Shown here: in pieces, positions 1-10,689 of the stretch
Position numbering within the stretch: the first letter of the stretch is position 1
How the letters are laid out: each line of letters starts with the position of its first letter
From: Zymoseptoria tritici IPO323
Lineage: Eukaryota > Ascomycota > Dothideomycetes > Mycosphaerellales > Mycosphaerellaceae
NCBI RefSeq assembly: GCF_000219625.1
Contig: NC_018204.1
Span: 310,001-374,000, forward strand
Reading direction: 5' to 3'
Length of the DNA: 64,000 nt
The notes under the pieces: generated by a model
Databases searched by the model: none
Told to the model about the DNA's origin: nothing
Seen by the model: only the letters and a program-made list of their open reading frames with translations
Translations under genes and position numbers: made by a program

Positions 1-292
1 AGGCACAGGTGGGCGCAGGAGCATGATCAATGGTATGGCGCGTAAGCCGCTGATGGGGTGTCATGTTGTTCGCGGAGTGGATGACTGCAGTCGCGTGCGT
101 CTTTGGCGTATCGAATCGTTGGCATAGTCGAGGCCACCGCCATTGTGCCACGGCGCATGTCACAGCGAAAGATGTATCCGCGGTCACCACTGCATGAGAG
201 AAGGGTAGTAGCCATCTCTCGCGGTAGTGTGAGGGTCGTGTCGAGGTATCAACATGGGACTGCGCTGTGATGTGGTGGTAAAGATGCTGCGC

Positions 293-643
293 TTAAGAGC
301 CACGAACTGGTCCAGCAGAGCTGGTGAAGCGAGCGTCGATTGTCGGTAATCGGACCAGAAGCGGAAATGCGGAAGGTATGGCGGTAATGGTCGGTAGTTC
401 GCAGCTGGCTAGAGCTACGGTGCGCCGGTTAAGCCGGCACCGGTACCCGACTGGGTGCTCGATAACAGCGTCGGGCGCGATATTGGCAGTTCCGTTCGTA
501 ATGCCGGCGCGATGGAGCCGCTTAGTACGATCAAATTGAGGGAGACAGGCGAAAGTCGGCGAAGCTGGAAGGACCGTTAACAGCGAAGAACCACCACAGC
601 CATAAATCCTTGCGACGACGTCGACTTGTCCATCGGTTTTCAT
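293..643 (-). CDS. Hypothetical protein, 116 aa, doubtful
   Basis: A single open frame starts at an ATG (MKTDGQVDVVARIYG...) and ends in ...SSAGPVRGS. It has no motif, signal peptide or membrane segment I recognise. The complementary strand is also open for 71 codons over the same stretch, so strand choice is uncertain. It lies just outside a block of degenerate repeats that starts near 660, so it may be a relic or a chance frame. Nothing recognisable is seen in 1-292. Confidence 0.2.
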   Translation of the reverse strand: MKTDGQVDVVARIYGCGGSSLLTVLPASPTFACLPQFDRTKRLHRAGITNGTANIAPDAVIEHPVGYRCRLNRRTVALASCELPTITAIPSAFPLLVRLPTIDARFTSSAGPVRGS

Positions 644-674
644 CGGAAAAGGCTGCAAAGGTGTGATGGCATCA

Positions 675-1372
675 AATAGAAAATCGCTATCGCGATTGAA
701 GTTTCGGCGTTCTGTCGTTGGTCTGCAAAGAACCCATAGTCGACAAATGAGTCTCCTTTTGCCGAACCGTTAGGGTGGTGGATGACCGGGTAGTGTCTTT
801 GATAGATCCGTTGGGAGTTGGACGGCTTCGTGGGGTTGGGACGGCCTTGATGGTACAGAAACGGAGATCGCTATCGCAAGTGAAGATTCGGCATTCCGTT
901 GTTGATTCGGCTGGCACGAACGAGCTGCTACTCTGCTGAGGTTCTTCCATTGGAAGGCTGCAGATGGGCGATGGTATGGGACAGAAAATCTGAATCGCGA
1001 GTGAAGATTCGGCGTTCTGTAGCGCCAACAAGCTGCTGCTCTGCTGAGATGCTCTGCGAACGGAGACTGCTGCGACCCGCCAACATCTCTGTTCGGAAAG
1101 GAGAACGAGCTGGGTTGAGGAGCGATCTGTTGAGACTGGAAGGACCACGATGTCTTTGCAGTCGTTGATGGATGTGCGTGTGCGCGGGCAATGGCAGGGG
1201 ATCCCGAAAGTGCATCCCGATCTGGGAGAAGAGCTGCACCACCTGGTCGCATTCTTCGATATTTCAGCTGCAAATCACGGTCCTGGACCGTGTTCGTGAG
1301 CTCTCCACATCGCCGGCGCGAGTGAAGATTCGGCGGTCTGTCGTCGCCCTAGTAGGTACCGCCGGGCTACTC
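675..1372. repeat. Degenerate dispersed repeat, four copies
   Basis: A core of about 20 bp, GAAGATTCGGCGTTCTGT with variants, occurs near 699, 882, 1002 and 1324. It is usually preceded by AGAAAATC-like and CGC(G/A)AGT sequence. Copies two and three also share a following AGCTGCT(G/A)CTCTGCTGAG stretch. Spacing is irregular (about 180, 120 and 320 bp), so this is a decayed or rearranged repeat rather than a clean tandem array. Several frames are open across it but none looks like a conserved protein. The last copy ends at the boundary of the RIP patch. Confidence 0.55.
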
Positions 1373-1374
1373 TA

Positions 1375-1640
1375 TTAAGATTCCGTATAAGTATCGATTA
1401 GAGGCGCGAATAGTTACGGCTAAAAATACGATAATGTCTTTATAGACACTCGCGGTTCTACTCTTAGTAGAGTAGGCGGATTGTCTAAGGGTATTATAGC
1501 CTTAAGTGTTTGCTACGGGTAGAGGCTGTTAGAACTATATGCCTATCTAGGAGGAGAGGTATAAGATTATCGCTTTCCGGAGTTTCGTAGCACCGGAATC
1601 TTAAATTAGCACTTAATCTATTTAGAGGCGAGTTGCAGAT
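1375..1640. other. RIP-like AT-skewed patch
   Basis: Base composition changes abruptly to a TpA-rich, CpA/TpG-poor sequence dense in stop codons in all frames, then returns to normal near 1640. In ascomycetes this signature is produced by repeat-induced point mutation. The patch is too short and too mutated for me to name the original repeat. Confidence 0.6.
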
Positions 1641-1929
1641 GGCCAGCCTAAATTCTGCAGCATCGGCTTAGGGGTCTGGAGGTGCTCGGAAGTTGCAGGT
1701 ATTCGGGAAGTCGCTCGATGACTTTTGCTGGGGAATATCGACCACAGCGGACATCGTTAGCAGGGACCATCTGCGGAGACGACGAGTTGACAGATGCAGG
1801 GAATAGTCTGTCCGTACGGCCACCTGAACTAGGCAGGAGATGATGGAGGCGATTGACTGGCTAATCGTGCATTTGCCCAATCCACTCGTCCTCACCAAGA
1901 TAGCACCACCGACTCTTGTCGAAGTCCGA

Positions 1930-2940
1930 GCGGAAGGATGATCAAGAGACTATTGAGCTGAGCTAGAAGTGTGCATTGAGTAAATGGATGTTCGCGAAAG
2001 GATGCTGGAGTTTACGTCCGAGGTAGGAGTCTGACTCCTGACGTGGGTCTGACGGAAGACGATGCTGAAGGTTTTCTTGGACTATCCAGGTCAAAGCGTG
2101 GGATGGACGCTCTTCTGGAGAAACGTGAGTATGTCGAAAGTGTGCTCATGGTCGAAGACCGTACCGTTCGATCACTACCTGTGATCCCGTACAGCCGCAC
2201 GAGTGAGAGTTGAGACGTGTCGGGATTGATTTGCCGTGCACGTTTAAGCCGCATAGGCCTTGGTGTGTGATGGACGATGATCTCTAACCGCCACGAGAGG
2301 GAATCCCGACAAGTGCTCGTGATCAAGTCCAAAGTGTGGCTTGAAGGTATAAGTGCCGCTGCGTCCTCCGGTACTCGAGTTCTTGCGCGTGCGGAAGCTG
2401 CAAGCCTGCGCCAGGAACCTGGTCTTCTTTATACGCCTTGTTTGCCCTGCGGATCTCCAGCGGCAACAAGCTTGGAGGTGACCGGCGGAGGTAGAAAGGT
2501 TGTGTAAACGTAGTGGCGGCGCGGCAAGACGGCGTCGAGTACACGCAGAGCGCGTCTCTTTCTTTGTCCTCGGCAGAGAAATCGTCGAAATGGTGGTGAC
2601 CATGGAGGAGCTTGACAGCATGCGTGATTGGGAGCACAGCTCATGTTGTAGGTTGTCCAGCAGCATCGAAAGAAGTCGGAGCTGTTTGATAGCGTTGGCG
2701 ATTGGACACATGCCTCGAGCGCCAGCGCTGCTCCAAAACTCGCTCTTGCAGACTGTCTCCTGGGTAACCTTTGCTGTTGACGTCCTTGGCCGGTGAAGTG
2801 GTCGACCCAGGCGGTCCGGAGGTGCTGGAGCGATCCGCGCAGTCGGATAGCGAGCGTGTATACGTCGGGTAGAGTTCGACGAGGTTGTAGTAAGAGACAC
2901 ATTGCGGCGAGAGCAGTAATGAAATAGCTTCATTTCATCA
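1930..2940 (-). pseudogene. Decayed protein-coding gene, unknown family
   Basis: On the minus strand, protein-like stretches follow one another in different frames: ANAIKQLRLLSMLLDNLQHE near 2690-2640, then DFSAEDKERDALCVYST and EIRRANKAYKEDQVPGAG near 2590-2400, then SGFPLVAVRDHR near 2290, then SIPTRLNSHSCGCTG near 2220. This continues through an in-frame TGA (where CGA would fit) to LGRKLQHPFANIHLLNAHF and a stop near 1960. At least two frame changes have no good splice sites between them. I read this as one broken gene of roughly 300 codons. The family is not recognised. Alternatively these are several exons whose introns I cannot place. Confidence 0.4.
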
Positions 2941-3207
2941 TCTGCGAATTCGTTATGGCTATCTGGACATTAGGCGACCATTGTCCTTCTCTCATAAGCG
3001 CTGATTTTCCTGCTTTAAACTGATCGAACAAGCCCAGTACTCCTCACATCGCTCTGCCATTTCTGCACGGTTGAGACAGCGTTGCCTTGCTTGAACTCGC
3101 ATGTGTCCTGCTTGGTCTTGCATGTATCCTGCTACGTCTCGTCTTTCAGAGTCGCTGACGTGTCTTCCGCATCTTGCGTGCATCCGCGCACCTTTTGGAA
3201 AATTAGT

Positions 3208-3511
3208 GTGCGCGAGGATGCGGTGCTGCCGTCACTCTCGACGGTTGGAGGAGACGTGTATGATCTGCCGATAGTATGCGAGGATGCGGTGCTGCCGTCA
3301 CTCTCGACGCTTGGAGGAGACGTGTATGATCTGCCGATGGTATGCGAGGACGCGGTGCTGCCGTCACTCTCGACGGTTGGAGGAGACGTGTATGATCTGC
3401 CGATGGTATGCGAGGATGCGGTGCTGCCGTCACTTTCGACGGTTGGAGGAGACGTGTATGATCTGCCGATGGTATGCGAGGACGCGGTGCTGCTGTCACT
3501 CTTCGACTGGT
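3208..3511. repeat. 66-bp tandem repeat, about 4.6 copies
   Basis: Units start near 3208, 3274, 3340, 3406 and 3472 with exact 66-bp spacing and only a few substitutions per copy. Because 66 is a multiple of three, each frame carries a 22-residue repeat. The plus frame reads (C)EDAVLPSLSTVGGDVYDLP and the minus frame reads SDGSTASSHTIGRSYTSPP. All are open, so openness does not identify the coding frame. The Ser/Thr-rich minus frame continues to a stop at 3132 and the plus frame to a stop at 3513. It may be a repeat protein gene or a non-coding minisatellite. Confidence 0.8.
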
Positions 3512-3557
3512 AATCGTTCGGTGCGGCGGGAGCTGAGGTACGCAATTTCTTCGACGG

Positions 3558-3761
3558 GTGCTCCTCGAGCTCGGAAGGCTCTCGTTGGAACGCTGTCCCG
3601 TGGGGAGTGCTGCTGCCATGTTCTGGTTAGCAATAGAGACGGCGGGTGCTTTCGTGGCCTCCAACTTACCGGCCATGACCGTGTTTCGCCGTGTGCTGCG
3701 CAGCCTGAACGGCCTGACAGACATTGAATGCCCACTGCTCCACGGACGTTGCCATAGCTGA
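3558..3761 (+). pseudogene. Membrane-protein C-terminal fragment (rhodopsin-domain-like?)
   Basis: The plus frame has a hydrophobic segment AAAMFWLAIETAGAFVASNLPAM followed by the basic VFRRVLRS. This resembles the last helix and cytoplasmic edge of the fungal rhodopsin-domain membrane proteins, where an E-x-x-x-A-x-(3)-A-x-LP pattern is common. No ATG start is present (the frame opens at CTG), and upstream DNA is the 66-bp array, so only a fragment remains. The family call is from memory of the pattern and is weak. Confidence 0.25.
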
Positions 3762-4219
3762 TGTTATTGTTCTTTCAAACCGTCCAGTCAAGCCATCGGG
3801 TGGTGAAGTTTGAAGCAGATTTCCATGGCGAGGAAGTGGTGTCGCGCCTGAGCAAGCGCGTTGAGCAAAACGTGTCGCGCCTGCCTGCATCGATGAAGTC
3901 ACCCGATGACTTGATCCTCAAGACCGCCGCTCACTTGCCTCGATGGCGTTTGCCGTGATTCGGACAGGTGAGAGTGAATTGCAGTCGCAGTCGCAGTCGG
4001 AGTCGCAGAGATGATTCGAATGTGACGCGCCAGCGGGCATGGCGGCGGAAGAGGCCATCGGGCACGACACGTCTCCGAGCAAAATCGACATGTCTGGTCT
4101 GGTCTGTACATCTACCTTACCTTGGGAGAGAAGACGGGAAAGCAGCAGCTCAATTTCTTGCGAAGAGCGGTGTCATGCCAGTTGAAGCAGTGTGATTGTA
4201 TTGCTCAGTGCGAATTGCG

Positions 4220-4345
4220 TTTGACTAAGGTAGCGGTTTTGCCAGCCACCTTAGGTCAAATCCCGGGCGTTTCCTGCCCGGGATTTGACTAGCGGCTTGG
4301 CTTTGCCAAAATCCAGGCGTTCTGTTTCCTAGAATTTGACATCAA
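4220..4345. repeat. Fold-back sequence with a perfect hairpin
   Basis: TCAAATCCCGGGC and GCCCGGGATTTGA pair perfectly around a 7-base loop GTTTCCT (positions 4256-4288), with a further G-C pair outside. Flanking this, TTTGACTAAGGT...ACCTTAGGTCAAA forms a second imperfect arm. To the right, CCAAAATCCAGGCGTTCTGTTTCCTAGAATTTGAC looks like a decayed copy of the same hairpin. It could be a small inverted-repeat element or a transcription end. No coding frame crosses it. Confidence 0.55.
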
Positions 4346-4915
4346 AGGCGATGCCGAGTGTCCGTCACGTGCAAGCCGCCCGCGATCCACTCTGTACCTC
4401 GGTGAAGCCGTCCCTGACGCTCTGATTAGAACTACCTCAGTACTCACTCAGATCAGTACCGACAAGAGCTTGGCACTGCTTCCAACGACCGTCGTCCTTG
4501 CTTAACACAACACACATTCCAACGACCTCGCTGGCGCTTCTTCCTACTAATTGCACCCTCGACACACCCCTCTCCAACATGTCAGCCAGGCTAATAATAT
4601 GCAACTCCCGCATGCCGACAGTCCACCAGCAGACTCGTCCAGACCGCACTTGTATTCTCCGCCCTCCACGCAAGGTCTGTTCCTATTCCTCCCCACGGAC
4701 ATGCTCCTCATCGTTGTGACCCTCCCATCTCCGTCTTCTCCGCCAGCTCCTATAGCTCCCGACGACGACGTCGCGCGATCGACCGGGACTGGATACATCA
4801 CCCATCACCACGTTGCCGACATGGATGTGATGAGCATGAAAATTGAGGAATGTCGGCAAGGAGATGAAGTAGAGGTGGACGAGGTCAGATGGGGTCAGAT
4901 TCAGGTCAGGTGAGG

Positions 4916-5347
4916 TTAGATATGGTAGACAGTTGGCAGTAAGAGAGCAGGAGAGTGTTTTGCGAGCTTCGAGGATGGAATGTGGTTGCACTGCATAGGC
5001 GGTGACCGTGAATGATGGATTTCTTCGGACGGCTCTGCAGCAATCTCGACGTTCTCCTCGTTGAGCTGCTCCAACCGATCATCCCCATCCTCGAGAATGG
5101 AAACTTTTACGCCTCGCTGCTCACTCTCTGAACCGGCATTGTTCCCAGTGCTACCAGGACTCTCATGTTCAGCATCCTCATCCTCGACCGAGCTTGCATT
5201 ATTCTCAACTTGCGAATCTGCCTCCTCCTCGAAATCCTCTTCCACTTGCTGCTCGCTCCCTAAACTAGCATTGTTCTCGGTGCCATCAAGATCCTCATGT
5301 CTCCGAGGTGACCTTCCATTCCACCTCGCATCGTCCGTCTCCGTCAC
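4916..5347 (-). CDS. Acidic low-complexity protein, internal/terminal exon
   Basis: The minus frame is strongly acidic and protein-like for about 140 residues: TENNASLGSEQQVEEDFEEE, SQVENNASSVEDEDAEHESP, GNNAGSESEQRGVKVSILED. The three segments share an (E/G)NNAS core and look like imperfect internal duplications of about 27 residues. The frame ends with a stop at 4916. No ATG opens it. A splice acceptor-like GCAAAAG just upstream of 5347 suggests an internal start by splicing, with exon 1 not identified. Acidic Asn/Ser-rich proteins of this kind are often nuclear, but I cannot assign a function. The 4440-4910 interval holds only mixed short frames. Confidence 0.45.
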   Translation of the reverse strand: MTETDDARWNGRSPRRHEDLDGTENNASLGSEQQVEEDFEEEADSQVENNASSVEDEDAEHESPGSTGNNAGSESEQRGVKVSILEDGDDRLEQLNEENVEIAAEPSEEIHHSRSPPMQCNHIPSSKLAKHSPALLLPTVYHI

Positions 5348-5866
5348 GCTTTTGCAAGATCCGAGCGATCTCCGAGTTGTGTTCTCGTGCTTGCGGAGCG
5401 GTCAACCAAGAAGATTCCCAAGCGACTGAGACTCGCTGCCTCGCAGCATTGAAGGACACCACACATCTTGAGCGGCGTTCGAACGCGCACGGCGGCGGTC
5501 TTTGGGTTTGGGGTTGAGTCTGGCTGGGCGGCTGCTGGGAGACGAGTCGGATGAGTCAGAAGGAGGGTTGGAGTGAGGGATGGAATGAGGGATGGAATGA
5601 GGGATGTCTTGAGTGATGTGTTGGATGAAACTGGAACGGACTTGGTCATGACCGAATTGGAGCGGAGTTCGGACCGGGACCGAGTCACCTGGTAGAAGAT
5701 CCGTGTCACTGCCGGAGCGGAAATACCAGAGACGGGAACATACCAGAGACTCGACAACGTCATCCGTCTCCGCCCGAATTCCAGTGGGAATGTGGTTCGG
5801 CGTAAGTGGAATGTCGCGCGTGTATGCTAAACCTATCGGCTGACCTCATCCATCATCATCAAAAAG

Positions 5867-6453
5867 TTCGCGACTGCCTTGGGTGAAGCGGAGAGCAGAG
5901 AGGATATTCCGACGTCGGTGAGAGAGTTCGCGACGGAGGTTACGAGGAGGACGGGTGGTTCTCCGTTGACACGCTGGAAAGAGGCATCGCAGATGGAGAA
6001 AGATAGGGCTTTGCAACTTTTCAACGACAGTTCGGACACGGCTGCCCTGACGACGCTCGAGTTGGTGAAATGGCGCATGCCGGCGGCTCATCGGGTACGA
6101 CTGTCTCGAGGTATATGTCATATCCCTCCAGCGATGGAAGCGATGCTAATGCCAGTGCAGACACGACGCCGCATCTCCCTGGAAAGAGAGCCCACCGCCT
6201 GATCGAGGCACGCTGCCGTCATTCGAGAACTGCTGCCCGGCTTTGAAGAGCCATGATTATCGTCGAGACCCGAAACTGCCTGTACGCCAGACCGACCATC
6301 ACGTCGTGTCCTTGCCAATCCGGCCGTGAAGGTGCCCCCAGAGTTGCACTCTTTGCATACCAGCGATCCGGGTGAGCAAGACGCTGGCAAAGGGTTTTGG
6401 CTTTGTCACGATCTCCTGAACTTTGCTGCAATCTTCTTGATTGTGCTGCGTGC
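5867..6453 (+). pseudogene. Spliced gene, probably broken near its end
   Basis: Exon 5867-6094 (76 codons) follows an AAAAAG acceptor and a GTAAGT donor at 5802. It encodes FATALGEAESREDIPTSVRE...TTLELVKWRMPAAHR. A 61-bp intron (6095-6155, GTACGA...GCTAATGCCAG) restores phase to CRHDAASPWKESPPPDRGTL..., which continues with ENCCPALKSHDYRRDPKLPV to a TGA at 6327-6329. Just before that stop, another frame takes over smoothly (ANPAVKVPPELHSLHTSDPG...FAAIFLIVLRAEA) to 6453, so the TGA probably follows a one-base indel. The first exon upstream of 5802 is uncertain. Family not recognised. The minus strand across 6406-6684 is also open and protein-like, but lacks an ATG. Confidence 0.45.
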
Positions 6454-6699
6454 AGAAGCTTGAAACGATTGCCTTGTTGTGCCTGTGCGAAGCCTTTTTA
6501 GGCTGATCTCACCGTCGAAAGCACCTTGCGCTGAGACAGCCGCGAGATTCTGGCGTCCGGTCGTGGAGAACAAATTTCCCGTGGTACTATCGCCCTTGTC
6601 CCGGGAAACGAGAATCGCCAGTATCAGGCTTATGAGCGATTCATCGCTCAGATTGATTGGTTGAAGGATCGAACCATCGTTCAAACAATCTGGCCATAT

Positions 6700-8250
6700 G
6701 CCGAGCGGATTGCTCGTTCAATAAGTCCATTCACGACCTCTGCATTAGATTTGAGAGGGTTGTACCGAGAGATGACTCCGCGGTGGTTCAGGTGTCCTGT
6801 TTGATTGAGATGTGGATGTTCTATAGATCATGACGCTTGCATGTGTGGGCCCGAGGATCTTCTGGAGGGCCGGGGCCAGTATTGCTTCGCGAAGTGGTCT
6901 GAAGCGTCGAGGCTGTCGAAGGTGAAGAATCCCGTGGCTGTAGGGACAGCGGCCAAAGCAAACAGACATATTCTGCTGGTCCAACGCAACACTGGAGCTT
7001 GACCTCCAACAGTCAACATCACCAAGCCGCATGATACACGCCGCCTGACGCCAACTCGGCTCGCATCCTCCTCGCAGCCAACACTCCAGCAAAATTCAGC
7101 CCACCCTTCTACTCCCGCACCAACAGCCTCTCAGCCCACCACCAAACATGTCTGGGTCATTTACGAGGCCAAGAACCTCACTCTGCATGGACTGCAATGC
7201 TTGGTCCTTGGAACACTAGAGAGAGCATGTAGTGGAGTCGTCGGTATGGGACCCTATTCGGGCGAGCAAGAACGACGACAAGGCTGCAGTAAGCTCCTAG
7301 CCCTTCCTGGCTAATCATCAAGTGCGAGCGCACAACCGCCGACTGCAACCTTGCCTTCAACACCCGAGTTCTACAACTTGTCGGAATTCCAACCAACCGA
7401 CGGCCGTCAAGCGTCTTGTGGAGAAGATAAGATTCGGAGGTGGACAGAGAGTGATGCGTCTCAGTGAACTGGCAATGAGAGCTCGCTCACCAAGACGCTT
7501 GATGGTCATCAATCGGCAATGGACACGATGCCGAACGACTAGGTCGAGGAGGCTGGGTTAAGAGGATGAAATGTCAAGTAGAAGAAGGGGTGGGAAGCAG
7601 AAGATGCAAAGGCGGCACTTGGGCGACAGTCCTTTCGGGAAGTGAGAAATTGAAGATGAGCTGGGAGAGCACAATGGGAAAGGAGGAGACGACGCCGGAG
7701 ATCGTGGATCGGGAAGGAGACGATAGCATGCTTGAAGACTGCATTTCAACAGACTTGCACGGCGATGTTCGACATAACTGCCATTGCTATCGAAGAGCAG
7801 GGAGCAAGTCAATGCCAGAGTCTGAAAGTGGAGGGAGGTCGCGGTTGTTTGTGGTGGAGTGAAGGAGTTAAATGGAGACGAGGGTGGGAGAGGAGACTCA
7901 CTCGGCACATGCACGACAAGATCTCTTCTGGGACTTATCCCACTGCGGCCAATGCCTTTGGTCCTTTAGACGGCGTCGATTCGGCTCTCGATTGCGTCAA
8001 CGACGGATCGACCTACGTCAGCTCCAAGCAGTTGCAGCTTGCGCTTTGGCGCATAATCGGAAGGCGAATTGCATGGATCGTAGGGTCGTAAAGGAGTCTG
8101 ACACTAACATAGGATGCCAGCACTCTACAAGAAGAGGAGTTTAAGCCGGAGGCACGAACCTCTCAAGCCGATCGGTGCGCTCCGCACGCCGAATCTGTCT
8201 TGCTAGCTATCACGGTGAAGCCAACACCGTCTAAAGTGCCGGAAGACGTG
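6700..8250. other. No complete gene; scattered coding-like fragments
   Basis: Several short plus-strand stretches read like protein: DHDACMCGPEDLLEGRGQYC near 6830-6900, VWVIYEAKNLTLHGLQCLVL near 7155-7215 and YPTAANAFGPLDGVDSALDC near 7935-7995. Each is interrupted within 100 codons. No start, splice set or family could be fixed. They are best read as relics. Confidence 0.4.
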
Positions 8251-8552
8251 GCAAATGCCAGAAAGCTCTCTCTGGGTCTCGCTACGGAACCAATGCCAAC
8301 ATGAAGGACTACTTGGCCCTACGCTGTTCCTGCAATCAGATTGTCCTGAGCTTGGAATTCTCACCCGCCGTAGTCTCGGCTATATTCGCCGCAATTCACG
8401 TTCGTTACTACTTACCAAATTTGCACCCTTGATTTTCCGCTGCGGTTCTAGTCGGCTATCCGCGTTCCCACGTCTTTGTGGGCCGTGGAAATCAGGTACA
8501 GTATGCAGACCGAGAGTCATCACACTCTAACTCGCTAAGACGAACAATTTAG

Positions 8553-8791
8553 GCAAGGAGAGAAAGAAGGAGACCCTGCAACCAAAGTCAAGTAGTTCTG
8601 CAATACAGCAGGATCCTGCTAGCAAGTCCGTGGCTTCAGCAGTGTCCCGTACAGTAGTGCAGTTGGCAAGAGAATTAAATGCAAAGACATACGCTGTCGC
8701 TTTGCTGCGCGAGGGCGGGACCTATAAGGACTGGTCGGTGGCTAAATGGATTTCCGTGGTGTTGGATGATATCGGCGATGCCATCGACTGA
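8553..8791 (+). CDS. Terminal exon of a spliced gene, unknown product
   Basis: A clear acceptor (CTAACTCGCTAAG...AATTTAG, ending 8552) opens a 79-codon exon ending in TGA at 8789-8791. It reads KERKKETLQPKSSSSAIQQD, then RTVVQLARELNAKTYAVALL and TYKDWSVAKWISVVLDDIGD. It begins in phase 1. A possible 57-bp intron from GTACAG at 8496 joins it to the frame that begins with the ATG at 8255, but that upstream exon is less convincing and a competing frame there (NMKDYLALRCSCNQIVLS) also looks coding. Basic Ser-rich linker followed by an amphipathic helical domain. Family not recognised. Confidence 0.4.
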
Positions 8792-9035
8792 TTTATACTG
8801 ATGGTCGGAAAAGGTAGAGGACGGGTGCTGGCTACGGTTCGTGTTAACCGCATTTCAAGACAAACAGCTTACTGACCCTCTACGAAACGCACCTCCAAAC
8901 CCGTTCGAGGCAAGACCGTAGACTCTGCGCAGTGACCACTCTCGACAGTAAGCGTCGACGGATTAGCTTACGTGCCATTACCACTTCTCGAGCAAGAGGT
9001 CCTTCCGCGGACAATCGCAGTTTCTTACAAGATCC

Positions 9036-9386
9036 ATGGACTCTGCCGCTCAAGACTCTCAAAGCGGCGACACGACCAGCAACCCCTCTCGCGAGACCAA
9101 GCTGCTCGCTCTTCCTAGTGAGCCAGTGGAGTTCGTTGCGAATCAACTCGAGGTTGACTCCCGACACATCAGTCTCACATGTCGCGGAACTCAAGCAAAA
9201 AAAGTCCCCTCAAAGGTCTTCGCGAAAACAGCTTTCGTGGAGCTGCAGATCCTCCGTGAGACAGAGTTGAGTACCCACAAAGCTATCGCTATCATCAATG
9301 ACGCTGACCTTTGCCCTGCGGTGGAGATCCTGAGCCTCGTGGACGACGCAACTCGTGAACTTGTTTCTAAACAGTCGCACAGGTGA
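9036..9386 (+). pseudogene. F-box-like protein, N-terminal part only
   Basis: An ATG opens MDSAAQDSQSGDTTSNPSRE, followed by LLALPSEPVEFVANQLEV and RHISLTCRGTQAKKV, VFAKTAFVELQILRETEL. The L-x-LP-x-E-(x)4-(I/V)-A-x-x-L pattern, the (L/I)-S-L-T-C-R core and the FA(K)xxF turn match the arrangement of the F-box-like domain seen in large fungal families. These act as substrate adaptors of SCF ubiquitin ligases. After about 116 residues the frame stops, whereas family members usually run to 300-500 residues, and no good donor precedes the stop. I treat it as a truncated copy. An intact short form cannot be excluded. Confidence 0.4.
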
Positions 9387-9399
9387 ATGCTCCTCAACA

Positions 9400-10680
9400 A
9401 CGAACAGAAAGCATCATCCGCCCCTAGATCTGCTTCTTCACGACCTAGAAAGATCGTCTCCTCCATCTCTAGCTCTTCCGGGGTTGTAAAGTAACCAAGA
9501 AGAGCTGTTTTGAAACTTCATGTCAAAGGCTTCGTGCACCTCAATAGCAACTACAGCCGGCAAAGATGTGTCCCAATCCTCGTTGTCCCGCCTGCAACGT
9601 CGATCCCGTCGTCACGACCGGAAGCCCGAACTCGCGGTGTCAAAGGAGGCGGGCAACAAGCGGAGCAACCTTCGTAACCACTCAACCAACGCCGCGACTT
9701 CTGTTCAAGGCGGCAGTAACGCACGCGGATACATACCTCCGTAAGGTGATGGATGATTCATTCGTTCATTAACTCAATTCATTCCGCCTCAGATCCATCA
9801 AACCTTCTTCTCAACATCACGACGTAAGTGAAAACATATTGGTGGAGCCGAGCAAGAAAGAACGCATGCACGAAATACTAGGTACCTCAGCAGTCCCTCG
9901 GTTAGCAATCGTTGCGTTCTCGTAGATCGGCAAGGTGCTTCTCAATCAGCATGAACTCTCATGAAGCACAGAGTACATCCATGGAAATGTCTCGGCACAG
10001 CTTCTACGCTTAAGCTTCCTTTCCCGTGGAACCGTGTTAATTATGACGTCGATCTCGAGTGAGGTTGGAAAGGGAGGAGGAAGGTGAAGGAGAATTGAGG
10101 GTGCGTATATATGTGCTGTCCGGCGTTGGAGCGGGTTCAGTCAGGGGTTAATGTCAGAGAGTGAGTGGACAACAACCAAATGCCATCTGCGGTGCTGGGC
10201 ACACTATGCGCGACGGACTGCATTTAGTGCCTTGTCGCCTTTGTAGCATACGTATGCTGCAAGAAGTCCAACTGAAAATGATTGGATCATCTCCCATCTC
10301 CAACTCCGGGTTCTCTATCCGACAATTTTTCGGTCAGTCATGGCCAACTCGTTTCACCGAAAGTTTGTTGCTTGGACTGAGACTGGCAGAGTCGCAGTAG
10401 CAAGGCGATCGGCGAGATCATGCACAAAGTTGACACTGTCGTTGTCGCTGTGCGAAGCTCGTAGAGCCTTTAAGTCGAATGTTACCTCCTCTTGCTTTTA
10501 TAGACACGACGACGGATTAAAGGCAAGGGCGGCGGATCGGGATGGAAAGAGGAAGTGGTTGGAGGCAATTGTGGACAATTCAGGGTTGAACAGACGATTT
10601 TATAGGATGACCGGGAGACCATTGTGAGTACTGAATGCGGTATTGAAGAAACTTTCCTGTATTTAGGCCAAGTGTTACAC
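9400..10680. other. No gene identified
   Basis: Short overlapping frames on both strands only, with no convincing start, splice set or motif. AT-richer runs near 9780-10020 carry nothing I can name. Confidence 0.4.
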
Positions 10681-10689
10681 ATTCCGCTC

